Assembly (NCBI GenBank): GCA_034509755.1
Contig: CM067546.1
Coordinates: forward strand, 34,308,383 to 34,372,382
Length of the DNA stretch: 64,000 bases
Reading direction: 5' to 3'
DNA from: Anisodus tanguticus
Lineage: Eukaryota > Streptophyta > Magnoliopsida > Solanales > Solanaceae
The notes below the pieces were generated by a model. That model did no database searches. It was not told the origin of the DNA and worked only from the letters and a program-made list of their open reading frames with translations. A program made the translations under genes and the position numbers. Within the stretch, counting starts at the first letter, position 1, and every line of letters starts with the position of its first letter. Shown one piece after another: positions 11,928 to 23,479 of this stretch.

Positions 11928-13253
11928 CTAAGTATAGTTGTGATTCGAACACATAGTTTGATGGAAAAAGAGCGAGTTACTAAAACCTATTCTACTTCTC
12001 GAAAGATCAAATTCCACAAGGTTGTCCTGCATTTGATAGCCACCGATGACAATTGCTTGTCCTGATGCTTTGCTCCGTTCAACAAACGCCAGACATATGA
12101 CACCATCGCTAACTCTTACCAATGAATTTGCTCCGATAATTGTCCAATAAACATTTGGCTTGTGGAAAACGAGATTAATTTCAGGAGCATTGTAACCTAG
12201 CCGTGACATACCAATATACGTCGAGTCGAAACACGTTTTAAAAGGTTGCATTGCGGGGACTTTTTTCACCTCTTCCGGCATCTCATTGATAAAAGCTTTA
12301 CTTACAACACTGTAAATAGAAGCTTCTAATTCAGTGTAAGGAACGGTTGTGCTGATTCTCGTCCCACCTTCTTCATTTTCATCCAACGAGAGTAACGTTT
12401 TATTTAGTGCCAAATTTTTTCCGTTAATTTTAATGGAAGAAACTTGAATGTAATACTCTGGTGAGTCACGCTTGATACGTACATAATGTGGATAGGTAAT
12501 GGTAATATAACGCGGGTGAATAATGATAGGTGTATAAATAAGATCTCGAGATGCATCAAAGGCAAGGCTAAAGAAATAAGGGCTATGTCCGATGAAAATT
12601 ACACCGTTCCGTTCCGTTGATGAGCTCAAGCAAATGGCAAATTGTCTGCTGAATCGAAAAGCGGATGCAAATTGAGTAGCAAGTGATACTGGACTCTGTT
12701 GCCCAAAACCAACCATTCCCTTAACATTTTTTCCTAGATTTTGTGTTAAATTGGACGTAATGCAACTAAAGACAAATCTCGGCACAGTTGCAACGGGGCC
12801 TAGAATGGATCCGTTAATTGATCGGATTGACAAAACATCCTCGGCGATTTCACCTTCAGCAGAGTTAATATCCATAGCTGGATTTGGGACAACGTTATAG
12901 CAAGCGTTGTTGTTGCAACCTGGTCGTGTGTTATTTTCGTAACAGTTTCCACATGTTGTTGACCTAGCAAGATTACATTGATTTGAATAACAAAGAGCTG
13001 GCTTGTAAGTGGAACTTTTGTACCCTTTTTCACAATCTACCCATAGGCTTTCACCACCAAGATGAACGGCTAGTTTAACAGGGACAAGAGGTGTTCTTTG
13101 GTAAATTTGAGTAATGTATTGTAATGTTGATGGATCTTTCTTGACTGCCAGGAATAAAGTTTTAGGCTGGAAAGTGGTTTTTGCTAGACAATTAGTCGAT
13201 ATGATGAGAATGAGAAGAAAATAAAAGTGAAAGTAGTATCTGGAGGACGACAT
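11928..13253 (-). CDS. EDGP / basic 7S globulin / XEGIP-like secreted inhibitor (aspartic-protease fold)
   Basis: A single-exon frame of 441 residues, the only intact host protein gene here. The family comprises apoplastic A1-aspartic-protease-like proteins that lack protease activity and bind microbial glycoside hydrolases (xyloglucanases, xylanases). Residues 1-24 form a signal peptide (MSSS... LLILIISTNCLA). The N-lobe shows LQYITQIYQRTPLVPVKL and SLWVDC, with the catalytic Asp motif replaced by HLGG; Cys-rich segments follow (CGNCYENNTRPGCNNNAC). The C-lobe shows GGTRISTTVPYT in place of DSG, FKTCFDS and IGANSLVRVS, and it ends near NHNYT. There are several N-glycosylation sequons. The frame is open upstream to a TTG at 13301, but I chose the ATG at 13253: it gives a normal signal peptide and lies 87 bp after a TATA box. 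Its substrate is not determined. Confidence 0.93.
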   Translation of the reverse strand: MSSSRYYFHFYFLLILIISTNCLAKTTFQPKTLFLAVKKDPSTLQYITQIYQRTPLVPVKLAVHLGGESLWVDCEKGYKSSTYKPALCYSNQCNLARSTTCGNCYENNTRPGCNNNACYNVVPNPAMDINSAEGEIAEDVLSIRSINGSILGPVATVPRFVFSCITSNLTQNLGKNVKGMVGFGQQSPVSLATQFASAFRFSRQFAICLSSSTERNGVIFIGHSPYFFSLAFDASRDLIYTPIIIHPRYITITYPHYVRIKRDSPEYYIQVSSIKINGKNLALNKTLLSLDENEEGGTRISTTVPYTELEASIYSVVSKAFINEMPEEVKKVPAMQPFKTCFDSTYIGMSRLGYNAPEINLVFHKPNVYWTIIGANSLVRVSDGVICLAFVERSKASGQAIVIGGYQMQDNLVEFDLSRSRIGFSNSLFFHQTMCSNHNYT

Positions 13254-13339
13254 TGGAAATAGTTTGGTGATTCTTAGGCGTGAATATGAGAATATTGCCA
13301 ACTAATTAATCCGTTGAATAAAAGGATAGTGTCAAAACC

Positions 13340-13347
13340 TATTTATA
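13340..13347 (-). promoter_or_regulatory. TATA box of the intact inhibitor gene
   Basis: TATAAATA on the minus strand, 87 bp upstream of the chosen ATG. With transcription starting about 30 bp downstream, the 5' UTR would be roughly 55-60 nt, whereas the upstream in-frame TTG at 13301 would have almost no leader. The equivalent TATA is also present beside fragment A. Confidence 0.65.
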
Positions 13348-14028
13348 CAAACGATGTATATATATATATAAAACTTAAGCTCTTTTAATTTTCTTCTTCT
13401 TTCAACATATTGCGTTCAGTATCAACAACTATTTGGTGTACTCGATCTGATTATAACGCAAGTTATGCGACCCATGTGGATATTTTACTTGCTAGCTCCC
13501 CTTTCTTTCCCGTTAATTTATACTGTACTTCTAGTATTTAAGCTTGCTGCCCAACAAAGGAAGTTGCAAATTGCAGAACTTTCTGATTGTGTCCGTATAA
13601 CTGGATCGGTTCCAAATGGCAATTTACTTAGTACTTCTATAAAAAAAAAAATTTATTTACGTCTGGTTGATCACATTCAAGTAACTTTAACTATTTTCTA
13701 CCTAAAAACATAAAATCACTATTAAATACCCCTTGATTTATAAATTTATGACTTGGATTAATTTGATTCCGTTCTTTCTAATATGACAATCAACCACCTA
13801 AAAATGGACAGAACCTCTGAAGTTCCGTTTGATGGACAAAAAGTGTTCGAGTTACTTCAAGAATCATACTTTATATGCTTAGGATAATAAAATACAATAA
13901 AAATAAAAATGGATCTTTCTCCCAACTTAACTGTAACGTACTAATGAGCCTTTTCAATTGAGGAGAAGTTCCTTGAATATGAAATCTATTTGTCTCTGTG
14001 TATTTTTTGGAGTTAGTAATATTCTTCC
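13348..14028. other. intergenic upstream of the inhibitor gene
   Basis: No gene recognised. A short segment near 13460-13500 (gttatgcgacccatgtggatatttt) resembles blocks at 10340 and 14425, so part of this belongs to the same locally duplicated repeat. Confidence 0.45.
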
Positions 14029-14372
14029 GGTTAAGAGTTCCACATTGAAAATAGAATGAGAACATGCACTCCTTATATGAACTTGGACATTTCTCACCCT
14101 ACAAGCTAGCTTTTGGGGTTGAATTATGCCCAAGATCCATTCTTTACATGGTATCAGAGTCAGACTCATTCCAATTCTTTGTTCGTCGATGTTGGGCCCC
14201 CAAATTATATTGTTCACACTCCAGTTAACGAGGTCTGGGCGTGCGAGGAAGTGTTAAGAGTCCACATCAAAAATGGAATGGGAACATAGACTCCTTATAT
14301 GGATTTGGACAATCCTCACCCTACAAGTTAGCTTTTAGAGTTGAGTTAGGTCCAATATCCATTCTTTTAACA
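14029..14372 (+). mobile_element. TRIM (miniature LTR retrotransposon)
   Basis: Two direct ~120-bp terminal repeats (about 14029-14148 and 14252-14372) share ttaagagt, the block ctccttatatg, tcaccctacaag and ccattctttt. The first is followed immediately by tggtatcagagtc (14149-14161), a primer site complementary to initiator tRNA-Met. The 103-bp interior has no coding capacity and ends in the purine stretch gcgaggaag before the second repeat. This is the layout of plant TRIMs. The terminal bases have drifted from TG...CA on the left side, and I could not assign a target duplication. Confidence 0.75.
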
Positions 14373-14789
14373 GTCAGGTTTGCCGGTCTCATCAACTTTT
14401 TAATATCCTACTTGAATAACGAGTACCAGTTATGCATGTGGATATTTGAATAGCTCCTCTTCCAACGGGAAGTATCTTTCCATATCGAAAGAGAATTTTA
14501 AATGGTGACCCCCACTGTTTACTTTATTAACTATATGTAAAACAGAAGCAATATCAAAATGCTATAAATCAAAGCATGATTGCCGGCAAAATGTATACAT
14601 CTTGTAGTATAATTGAAATAACCGAAGATTAATACGACTTTCTTTGATAAGATCAATATGAAGATGTTAGCCAGCTTCACATGGCATACATGCCTAGATT
14701 ATAATACGTAACTTATTTGATTAATTAAAGATCTTCATATTTTTTAAGATTGCCACACTAAATCATGATCTGAAAGATCAACAAACATG

Positions 14790-14907
14790 AATCGTATTGA
14801 ATCAGATTTTTTTAAAATAAAATGATCCCATTCCCTAGGTATAGAACTGATTCGAGCACATAGTCTAACGGAAAAGAGCGAGTTACTGAAATGGATTCTT
14901 CTTCTCG
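14790..14907 (-). pseudogene. inhibitor pseudogene copy C, 3' end (separated part)
   Basis: On the minus strand this encodes the last ~25 residues of the inhibitor family (RIHFSNSLF, then a frameshift) plus 3' flank, matching the end of the intact gene. It is cut from the rest of copy C (20485-21614) by the Copia element at 14908-20484. Before insertion the sequence read ttcttctcg directly followed by caagatcaaa, as in copies B and D. Confidence 0.85.
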
Positions 14908-15253
14908 TGTTGAAGCATTAGGGAAATGCATTCTAGTGCCTTGATTAATTGAGGATAGTCCAAGTTGTTAAGAAGGTAGTTAGTTGGTGTAGTTAGTTGC
15001 AAGGTTAGTTATAGAGTTAGTTAAGTTGTTAGAAGTAATTAACAAAAGAAAGTCATTAGAGTATTCTAGAGTAGTGGAGGTGTATCTATACACATACTTG
15101 TATAGATATTTTCTTTAACTCAAGAGAGCAATTCTCTCAAACACTTGCAATGCATTGAGTCTCAATTCTCTCCCTTCATCTCCCATTCCCCCTTTCTTAT
15201 ACAATGCAGCAGTAAATATTCCATCAACATAGCTTCGATTCATCAATTCAACA
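14908..15253 (+). repeat. 5' LTR of the 14908-20484 Copia element
   Basis: 346 bp, TGTTG...CAACA. Differences from the 3' LTR seen by eye: t/c near 14945, c/a near 15085 and c/t near 15188. The region includes purine-rich gttagttagt repeats and a promoter-like tatctatac stretch. Confidence 0.92.
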
Positions 15254-15619
15254 TGGTATCAAAGCCTTGGTTATGCGATTGAACAAATTCGATTTGCAGA
15301 AAATATGTTTTCCTCTTTTTCCAGAAATTCCAGAATTAAAATTTCTATGTGCATAACTTGATGATTCATGCATGCAATAGTTTCTGGAAGTGTTGTTGTT
15401 AATATTCAAGGAGATGCAGACACATGCAGATTGAAATAAGAAGATAAAGACAGATCTGTAAAAACAGATCACTCGCGATCGATTGAACAAGTCACTGAGG
15501 TTCGATTTTTGGTTTTTTTTCTGCTGTTGTTGTTGTTTGATGTTATCACAACTTCACACGAGTTGCATAGACAAAACTCTGTGTATTGTGAATCATAATT
15601 GAAAAATAGATCAGCAATA

Positions 15620-16411
15620 ATGGAAAATAATGAAGGCAGACCAACAGATGAAGTTCCGACAGTGATCAAAATAGATCACAATCATCCATTGTATCTATTT
15701 CCTTCAGATGTGCTTGGTTCCCTGTCTGTGGGTATTATTCTCACTGGAATGGACAACTATACATTGTGGAGTAGAGCCATGAAGTTGGCCCTCCTAGGGA
15801 AGAATAAGATAGGATTCATTGATGGAAGTGTAAAGAGAGAAACCTTCCATGGAGATTTGGCTAAACTATGGGACAGATGTAATGCAATTGTGGTGTCTTG
15901 GTTAATGGGGAATGTGAGTAAGAGCTTACTTACTGGAATGCTTTATAATTCAGATTCATACAATATATGGGAAGAATTACAAGAGAGATTTGACAAGATT
16001 AATAGTTCCAGGGCTTTCCAACTACACAAAGAAATATTTTCTATGAGGCAATGGGCACTATCTGTGTCAATGTATTACTCTCGGCTCAAGGATATGTGGG
16101 ATGAATATGATTCCATCATACCAATCCCATCTTGTTGCCCCAAGTCAAGGGATTTTGTGGATCATTTACAGTATCAAAGACTACTGCAATTTCTCATGGG
16201 ACTAGATGAGAGTTATAGTCCAATAAGGAGTCAAATCCTCATGATACAACAAATACCTTCATTAAACCAAGTGTATGCCATGATCAATCAGGAGGAGAGT
16301 CAGAGAATGGTAGCAGGAACTGGTAGGGTGATGTTTGAGTCAGTGGAATCATCTGCCATGTTCACATCTAGAAATGGAAATTTCAGAAGTGGAAGTGTAG
16401 TTCAAAAATAG
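15620..16411 (+). pseudogene. Copia gag
   Basis: From the ATG at 15620 (MENNEGRP) the frame runs about 263 residues through the plant Copia gag core: YLFPSDVLGS, GMDNYTLWSRAMKLALLGKNK, WDRCNAIVVSWLMG, IWEELQERFDKINSSR, YYSRLKDMWDEYDS and FLMGLDESY. It stops at 16409-16411. The following sequence, YCDHCHLK then a stop then HSRLECYKL and a second C...H cluster, is the CCHC zinc-knuckle region, so the stop truncates gag-pol before nucleic-acid binding. It would package element RNA if intact. Confidence 0.85.
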
Positions 16412-19400
16412 AAGAAACAATACAATTCCAATGCATATTGTGATCATTGTCATCTTAAATGACACTCAAGATTGGAATGTTACAAACTAATGAGTGTGAT
16501 TATTGTCACAAAACAGGACATGTATAGGAGGGTTGCTACAAGCTCATTGGATATCCAGAAAATTCCAACAATAAAGGGAAGAAGGCTTATGCAGTCACAT
16601 GGGGGACTATGTTGTCTGAGGACACTGGACAAGAAGGGGCAGTTCAACACCACCATTCTTCAAAGTTTCTACAAAATGCACATCCATTCACAAGCCAGAA
16701 ACACACTGCTGAAGCAGTGATACCATACAACCAGTTCACACCCAGCCAACATAAAAAACTCCTTGACCTGTTGAACAACAATGCAAATAATGTCAATGCC
16801 AACATGGTAGGTAAGCACATTACTAATTCAGGGAGGTTGATTCAGTGGATAGTAGACACAAGTGCAACTAATCATATGATTGCTGACCAGAAGTATTTGC
16901 ATAATAACATGTTGACAGAAGGAACACGAAAAATGCAATTGCCCACAAGAGATTCAGCCAGAATCTCACATGTTGGGGAGTACCACTTATGAGGAGGTGA
17001 TGTCCTTAAAAGTGTCTTATGTGTACCAACTTTCAAGTTCAATTTGCTGTCTATTTAAAAAATGACTAGAGAACTGAATTGTAGTGTTACCTTCTTCCCA
17101 ACATGTTGTGTGTTTCAGGATCTCTCATCTGGGAAGGTGAGGGGAATTGGTAATGAGGAGGAAGAATTATACATACTGTCACTGGATCCTCAGAATAAAG
17201 ATGGGGAGTTGAGTAGATGCATGTCTGCAACTCAACATGTTGATGCAGCTACTTGGCATCAGAGACTGTGTCATGTGCCCATGAATGTCCTGAAGAAAAT
17301 AGTATGTTTCAAGAATAATATTGATTTTGTCTTGAATAACTGTGAAGTGTGTCCTTTGGCTAGACAAACTAGACTGCCCTTTATTGCTAGCACTAGTAGA
17401 GCATCAAAGTCTTTTCAACTAATACATATGGATGTATGGGGACCTTACAAAACTGAAACATATAATGGAATGAGATATTTTCTAACCATTGTGGATGATC
17501 ACACTAGATGGACTTGGATTTTTTTATGAGACTGAAATCTGATGTCTCTACACTGATCAGAAATTTCCTTATTGAAGTTAACACTCAATTTGGAGCTAAA
17601 ATTCAGAGAGTAAGATCAGATAATGGAACTGAGTTTTTTAATCAAAATTGTAGTGAGTTGTTTCTGAAATATGGCATCATTCATAAAAGTTCTTGTCCAT
17701 ACACACCACAATAGAATGGTGTGGTGGAGAGAAAACATAGACATATTTTAGAAACTGCTAGAGCCATTAAGATTCAGGGAGGATTACCAAACAAGTTCTG
17801 GGGACTATGTGTAGAGAATGCAGTGTACATAATCAACAAAATCCCCTCCATTGTTATAAAGAACATGTCTCCATTTGAAATGTTGTATAACAAGGTACCA
17901 CAACTTGATCACTTGAGAGTATTAGGTTGTCTGTGTTTTGCTACTATAAATAACATACATGATAAGTTTGGTCCAAGGGCTTTAAGATCCATATTTCTGG
18001 GATATGGATCTGCTAAAAAAGGATACAAACTTTATGACTTGGAAAACAAAACTCTATTCATGAGCAGGGATGTATTGTTCATGAAGACAAATTTTCCTTT
18101 CAAAAGAGACATAACTGAAAACACCAATCACATTAAGACACATGAATTTCCTTTCTATGAAGATTTATTTTGTCAACAGGATCTTGACAATCCACAAACA
18201 CATACCAGACAACATGAAGAGGATCAACACATACAAAACAACATGCAGAATGTGCATATGCCTGAGTCAGCTCAGCATCATGGCATGCTTGATACAGTTC
18301 AGAATCATGACATTGGTATCATAAACTCAGGATCACCAGGTATTGATATAGCCACAGGATCAGATCATGAAGTCAGGAGATCCAGAAGGAGCAGCAAACC
18401 ACCTATATGGCACAAAGACTACATTACTACACATGGCTCTTCCAGTTGCTTGTACTCTATAATTGACAATATTGCTTATGCTGGTCTTTCAGCAGGATAT
18501 CAGGAATTTATAGCCAAGGTTTCTCTTGACACAAAACCACAGAACTATTCCATAACAACAAAGGATCACAGATGGATTGAGGCAATGGAGGCAGAAATCA
18601 AAGTATTGGAGGACAATGACACCTGGAAGCTAGTCACTCTACCATAGGGAAAGAAGGCTATAGGATGCAAGTGGGTATAAAAAATAAAGTACAAGGCAAC
18701 ATGAGAAGTGGAGAGATTTAAAGCCAGTTTGGTGGCAAAAGGATACAATCAAAAGGAGGGCTTGATTATCAAGAGACTTTTTCACCAGTTGTAAAGATGA
18801 CAACAGTAAGGACTGTGATTTCCATTGCAGCAGCACAACACTGGACAATCCATCAGATGGATGTATACAATGCATTCTTACAAGGAGACTTGTTTGAAGA
18901 AGTGTACATGGAAGTTCCAGAAGGATTTGCTGTCAAGAAAAGGAATAAGCAGGTATGCAGATTGCTGAAGTCTCTCTATGGGCTAAAACAAGCATCAAGA
19001 CAATGAAATATCAAGTTGACTACAACTCTTATCTCATCTGGTTTTCAGCAGAGTCATAGAGACTATTCTCTTTTCACCAAGCAGGAAAATAGTAGTATTA
19101 TGATAGTGCTGGTATATGTTGATGACTTGTTGCTCACTGGAAATGATCTAGTGATGATTCAGTCCACTAAAGAGACATTACAGTCCAACTTCAAGATAAA
19201 GGATCTAGGAGAGCTTAGATACTTTCTTGGCATTGAGTTTGCAAGAAACTCACAGGGCATCCTCATGCACCAAAGGAAAAATGCTCTAGAGCTTATATCA
19301 GATATGGGACTTGCAGGGGCAAAACCTGCATCTTCTCCTATGGATATGAATCAGAAGCTTACAACATGTGAGTTTGACAGACATATGGCTAGTGCATCAC

Positions 19401-20098
19401 ATTCAGGCCCTATATAAGGAGAAAATCCTGATTCTGAGCTGTCAGATCCTAGTGTTTACAGAAGGTTGGTTGGAAGACTGCTATATTTGACAACTACTAG
19501 ACCAGACATTGCATTTGCTGTGCACTGTCTGAGTCAGTTTATGCATGCACCTAAGAAGTCACACATGGAAGCTGGTCTCAGAATTGTCAGATATATCAAG
19601 CAGGCACCAGGATTGAGAATTCTAATGTCCAGTACAAATACTCCTCAACTCAAGGTATTTTGTGATGCAGATTGGGGGGCTTGTGTTAATACTAGAAGAT
19701 CAATCACTGGTTATCTGGTGATGTATGGCTCATCACCAATCTCATGGAAGTCAAAGAAGCAGGACACTATCTCCAGGAGCTCTGTAGAGGCAGAATATAG
19801 GGCTATGGCAGCATCAGGAGCAGAAGTGGTATGAATCACAGGTCTATTTCAGGATCTTGGTATGGAGATTCAGACTCCAATACCAGTGCACACAAATAGC
19901 AAATATTCTATTCAGATTGCAGCAAATCCAGTGTTCCATGAAAGAACAAAGCATATTGATATTGATTGTCATTTCATCAGGGAGAAGATACAAACAGGAT
20001 TGATCAACACTATTTTTTGCCCTCTATGGACTAACCAGTTGATTTACTTACAAAGGAACTTGGTAGACAATAACATGATGCTTTACTGTCCAAGCTAG
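16412..20098 (+). pseudogene. Copia pol (protease, integrase, RT, RNase H) with multiple stops
   Basis: Protease shows VDTSATNHM near 16853 (DTG changed to DTS). The pre-integrase/zinc region shows TWHQRLCHVP and CEVCPLARQ. Integrase (about 17420-17900) shows HMDVWGPY, FLTIVDDHTRW, a stop at 17527, RSDNGTEF, TPQ-stop-NGVVERKHR and FWG. Reverse transcriptase (about 18566-19410) shows WIEAMEAEI, a stop after LVTLP at 18645, VYNAFLQGDL and an intact catalytic LVYVDDLLLTGND near 19108. RNase H (about 19654-20000) shows FCDADWGACVNTRRSITGY and SSVEAEYRAMA. Several stops sit where glutamine or tryptophan is expected (TPQ*NGV, RQ*N). No frame is complete. Confidence 0.88.
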
Positions 20099-20138
20099 GA
20101 ATGAAGAACATCTTCATGTCCTGTAGCTTGAGGGAGGG

Positions 20139-20484
20139 TGTTGAAGCATTAGGGAAATGCATTCTAGTGCCTTGACTAATTGAGGATAGTCCAAGTTGTT
20201 AAGAAGGTAGTTAGTTGGTGTAGTTAGTTGCAAGGTTAGTTATAGAGTTAGTTAAGTTGTTAGAAGTAATTAACAAAAGAAAGTCATTAGAGTATTCTAG
20301 AGTAGTGGAGGTGTATATATACACATACTTGTATAGATATTTTCTTTAACTCAAGAGAGCAATTCTCTCAAACACTTGCAATGCATTGAGTCTCAATTCT
20401 CTCCCTTCATCTCCCATTCTCCCTTTCTTATACAATGCAGCAGTAAATATTCCATCAACATAGCTTCGATTCATCAATTCAACA
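20139..20484 (+). repeat. 3' LTR of the 14908-20484 Copia element
   Basis: 346 bp, ends CAACA, preceded by a purine tract and followed by tctgg and resumed inhibitor pseudogene sequence (caagatcaaa). Confidence 0.92.
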
Positions 20485-21614
20485 TCTGGCAAGATCAAAC
20501 TCTACAAGGTTGTCCTGCATTTGATACCCACCAACGACAATTGCTTGTCCAAATGTTTGGTTATCTCGCTAACTTTTACCAATGAGTTTGCTCCAATAAT
20601 TCTCCAACACATTCGACTTGTGCAACACGAGATTAATTTTTGGCCTTGATAACCAAATCCCACATGTACTATCACGAGGAACTGGCTTTCGCAATAATAA
20701 TAAATAAAGAGAGTGCGCCGGGAAAGCCAATTGTTGCCAAGGCGTGACATACCAATAAATGAATAATCAAAGAAAGTTTTAAAAAGTGGAGTTGGAGAGA
20801 CAGTCTTCACATATTTCGGCATCTCATTGACAAAAGCTTTTCTCACAATACTGTAAATAGATGACTCCAATACAGTGTAAGGAACAACAGTGCTAATTTT
20901 TGTCCCACCTTCATCATCTTGATCCAAGAAAGCAATGTTACACTTAGTGGCAAAGTTTTCCATTAATTGTATTGGAAGAAACTTGAATATAATACTCAGG
21001 CGAAGCGCGTTTGATGATAAAGAAATTTGGGTGGGTAATGATAGGTGTATAGATAAGATCTTGAGAGGCGTCAAAGCCAAGGGCGAAAAGATAAGGCCTA
21101 TGTCCAATGAATATTATTCCATTTGAGTCAGTTGATGAGCTCAAGCAAATGGCGAATTGTCAGCTGAATCTAAAAACTGATGTAAGTTGAGTAGCAAATG
21201 ATACTGGACTTTGTTGTCCAAAACCAATCATTCCCTTAACATATTTGCCCAAATTTTAGGTTAAATACAAAGGAGAGCAGTTAAAGATAAACTTGGGCAC
21301 AGTTACAACGGGGCCGGGATAGGATCCGTTAATGGACTGGATGGTCATAAAATCCTTGGCGATTTCACCACCAGAGTAGAAACTGTCCATAGCTGGATTT
21401 GACATAATGTTTAAGCATGAGTCATCGTTGCAACCTGGACATATGTTATTTTTGAAACAATGTCCACATGTTGTGGACCTAGCAAGATTACATTGCCTTG
21501 AATCGCAATGACCGGGCATGTAAGTTGAGCTTTTCAAGCCCGTTTCACAATCCACCCATATGTTTTCGCTCTCAACATGGACGACGAGTTTAACGGGGAC
21601 AAGAGGTGTTCTTA
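20485..21614 (-). pseudogene. EDGP/basic 7S globulin-like pseudogene, main body (copy C)
   Basis: Minus-strand match to the intact gene from PVKL onward: WVDCETGLKSSTY, CGHCFKNNICPGCND, PAMDS.YSGGEIAKDF, GPVVTVPKFIFNC, then a stop, SSTDSNGIIFIGHRPY, GGTKISTVVPYTVLESSIYS, FVNEMPKYVKTV, FIGMSRLG and IIGANSLVKVS. A stop follows at about 21257, and frameshifts lie near 20950 and 20700, where an extra segment interrupts the reading. The 5' end is cut at 21614, inside the codons for QRTPLVP, by a minus-strand Copia LTR; the 3' end is cut by the plus-strand Copia at 14908-20484. It has thus been hit by two independent elements. Confidence 0.88.
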
Positions 21615-23190
21615 TTAGGAATAAAAAAGACCCGCAAAAGTAATATTCACGGTATTAGTGATAAACGTGAAACACTAATTTATGATAATTAGTAAGAATA
21701 AAAAGCAATAATGACACCGGGAATTTTTACGTGTAAACCCTTCTGAATAAGGGAAAAACCACGGCCCAAGAAGAGCAATTGATATCTCTATAGCAAGGAA
21801 TTTTACACTGTGTAGTCACGAGCATAAATACTCTAAAGACCACTACACGCTCAAAAGAAATACCCCTCCTTCACACTCTATTTATCTTCATAGACTATTT
21901 TCTTACACAGTCTATGAAATACCTCACACTGCTCACTATGCTCTTAGATATATTTCTCTCTGAGTTTTTGGTGTGTTAAATGTGAATACGAATGCTTCTA
22001 TTTATAGAAATCTTGGTCAAACCTTCAACCAATCAGAAAAAGGATAAATTACAATTTGCAATTGAGAATTGCATTCAGCGGAAAGTAGCAATTCTCAGCA
22101 TAATGTTTTGCTCATTTTATTACTAAATGGGTATGGTCCCATCAATCTCCCCCTCCAGACCCATTTACCGAAATGAGGTAACATCAGACTTCTAGTTCGA
22201 GTGCATGCCGACAAGTTTTTTGCATAGCTTGAACTTGTCTCTTGATACCACCTTGGTCAACATATCCGAAGAATTCTCATTTGTAGGGATCTTTTTTACC
22301 TGCATAGATCCATCCTCTATCATTTCCCTAATCCATTAATATTGCACGTCGATGTGTTTCATCCTTGCATGGGACTTGGAGTTCTTGCTCAAGTCTATTG
22401 CACTCTGACTGTCACAATAGACAACATACTTCATTTATTGTAATCCAAGTTCTTAAAGGAATCCTTTGAACCATATCATATCTTTTCTAGATTCAGTAGC
22501 CGAAATATACTCCACTTCTGTTGTAGATAGTGCGACACAGTTCTACAACTTCGACAACTATGAAAAGCCCTCATGAAAAAGTAAACAGATATCCAGTAGT
22601 GGATTTTCTGTTATCAAGGTCACTTGCCCTATCAGAATTTGTATAGCCCTTCAATATTGGATCTGATCCTCCAAAACATAAGCATTCATTTGAGCTTCCT
22701 CTTAGATACCTGAGTATCCACTTTACAACTTCCCAATGTTTTTTCCAGGATTTTCAAGAAATCTGCTGACAACACCGTCTACATGAGCAATATCTGGTCT
22801 AGTGCATACCATTGCATACATCAAACTTCCGACGGCATAGTAATAAGGTATTTTGGCCATGCCCTCTTTCTCCTCCGTTGTTGTAGGACACATCTTCTTG
22901 CTCAATTTCAAATGACCAGCAAGAGGTGTGCTAACAAGCTTAGCACTCTTCATGTTGAAGTGCTCTAGTACACATTCAACGTATTTCTCTTAACAGATAA
23001 AACTATCTTTCCTCTCTGAAACGAGTAATCCTCATGTCCAAAATCTGCTTAGCATGACCCAAATCTTTCATAGCAAAAGACTTACCACCTGTTTCTTTAA
23101 CTCGTCAATCTTGAAAGCATTCCTGTCCACAATAAACATATCATCCACATATAGCAAGAGGATGATAAAATCATCATAACATGTTCAGTA
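21615..23190 (-). mobile_element. 3' half of a Tnt1-like Copia element (minus strand)
   Basis: A minus-strand LTR lies at about 21615-22144 (starting TGATGGGACC; TATA on the minus strand near 21999-22006), preceded in element order by the purine tract ggagggggagat (22146-22157 on plus). Upstream in element order are RNase H and RT remnants: MKSAKLVSTPLAGHLKLSK, VGSLMYAMVCTRPDIAH (22723-22953), and LLLYVDDM near 23140-23160, all broken by frameshifts. It is truncated near 23190. Its LTR is related to that of the plus-strand element at 60580 (shared tttctataaatagaa, catttaacacacc and tttattcc ends), so the two belong to one family. Confidence 0.8.
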
Positions 23191-23479
23191 GGCGAGGCAA
23201 CTAAAATGACCAACGAGTCATATGTTCGCAACCACAACGTGATTGGAATGATCTTTTCAAAATTTAAGTCTGAGCCCTCCGTAATCAAAATATTCATTGT
23301 TTTGGATACGGATCCGAAGTTTATTTATATTCAACTGTTTCTAACCGTTTGTTCCTGACAGCTTGCAAGACGTATTTATGAAAGTCAAAGAAGGCAAACA
23401 CCCATCGGAGATGATTTATTGTTGTATTATGTTTTTTAATTCAGTTTTATGTTATTTTGTATTGTAATATTATTGTACT
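23191..23479. other. junction sequence, not assigned
   Basis: Between the Copia RT remnant and the clear gypsy LTR homology. A short minus-strand frame here has no domain. It may be diverged LTR sequence of the gypsy element. Confidence 0.35.

Larger units (their letters stand above)
14908..20484 (+). mobile_element. full-length Ty1/Copia retrotransposon with near-identical LTRs
   Basis: 5' LTR 14908-15253 and 3' LTR 20139-20484 are each 346 bp, begin TGTTG and end CAACA, and by eye differ at three positions. A primer site tggtatcaaagcc (15254-15266, initiator tRNA-Met type) follows the 5' LTR, and a polypurine tract ttgagggaggg (20128-20138) precedes the 3' LTR. The flanks are tctcg (14903-14907) and tctgg (20485-20489), a 5-bp target duplication with one change, and the insertion is inside inhibitor pseudogene C. 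Gag and pol are in normal Copia order but carry about ten stop codons. It is therefore young by LTR divergence yet non-autonomous. Confidence 0.93.

Noticed and set aside
13254..13301. Upstream extension of the inhibitor CDS by 16 codons
   Set aside because: The first codon of the extension is TTG, it would leave almost no 5' UTR after the TATA box at 13340-13347, and the ATG at 13253 gives a normal signal peptide.
5550..21614. Fragment A and pseudogene C as two halves of one gene split by transposition
   Set aside because: They overlap by about 25 bp around the QRTPLVP codons, far longer than a 5-bp target duplication, and fragment A has its own truncated end.
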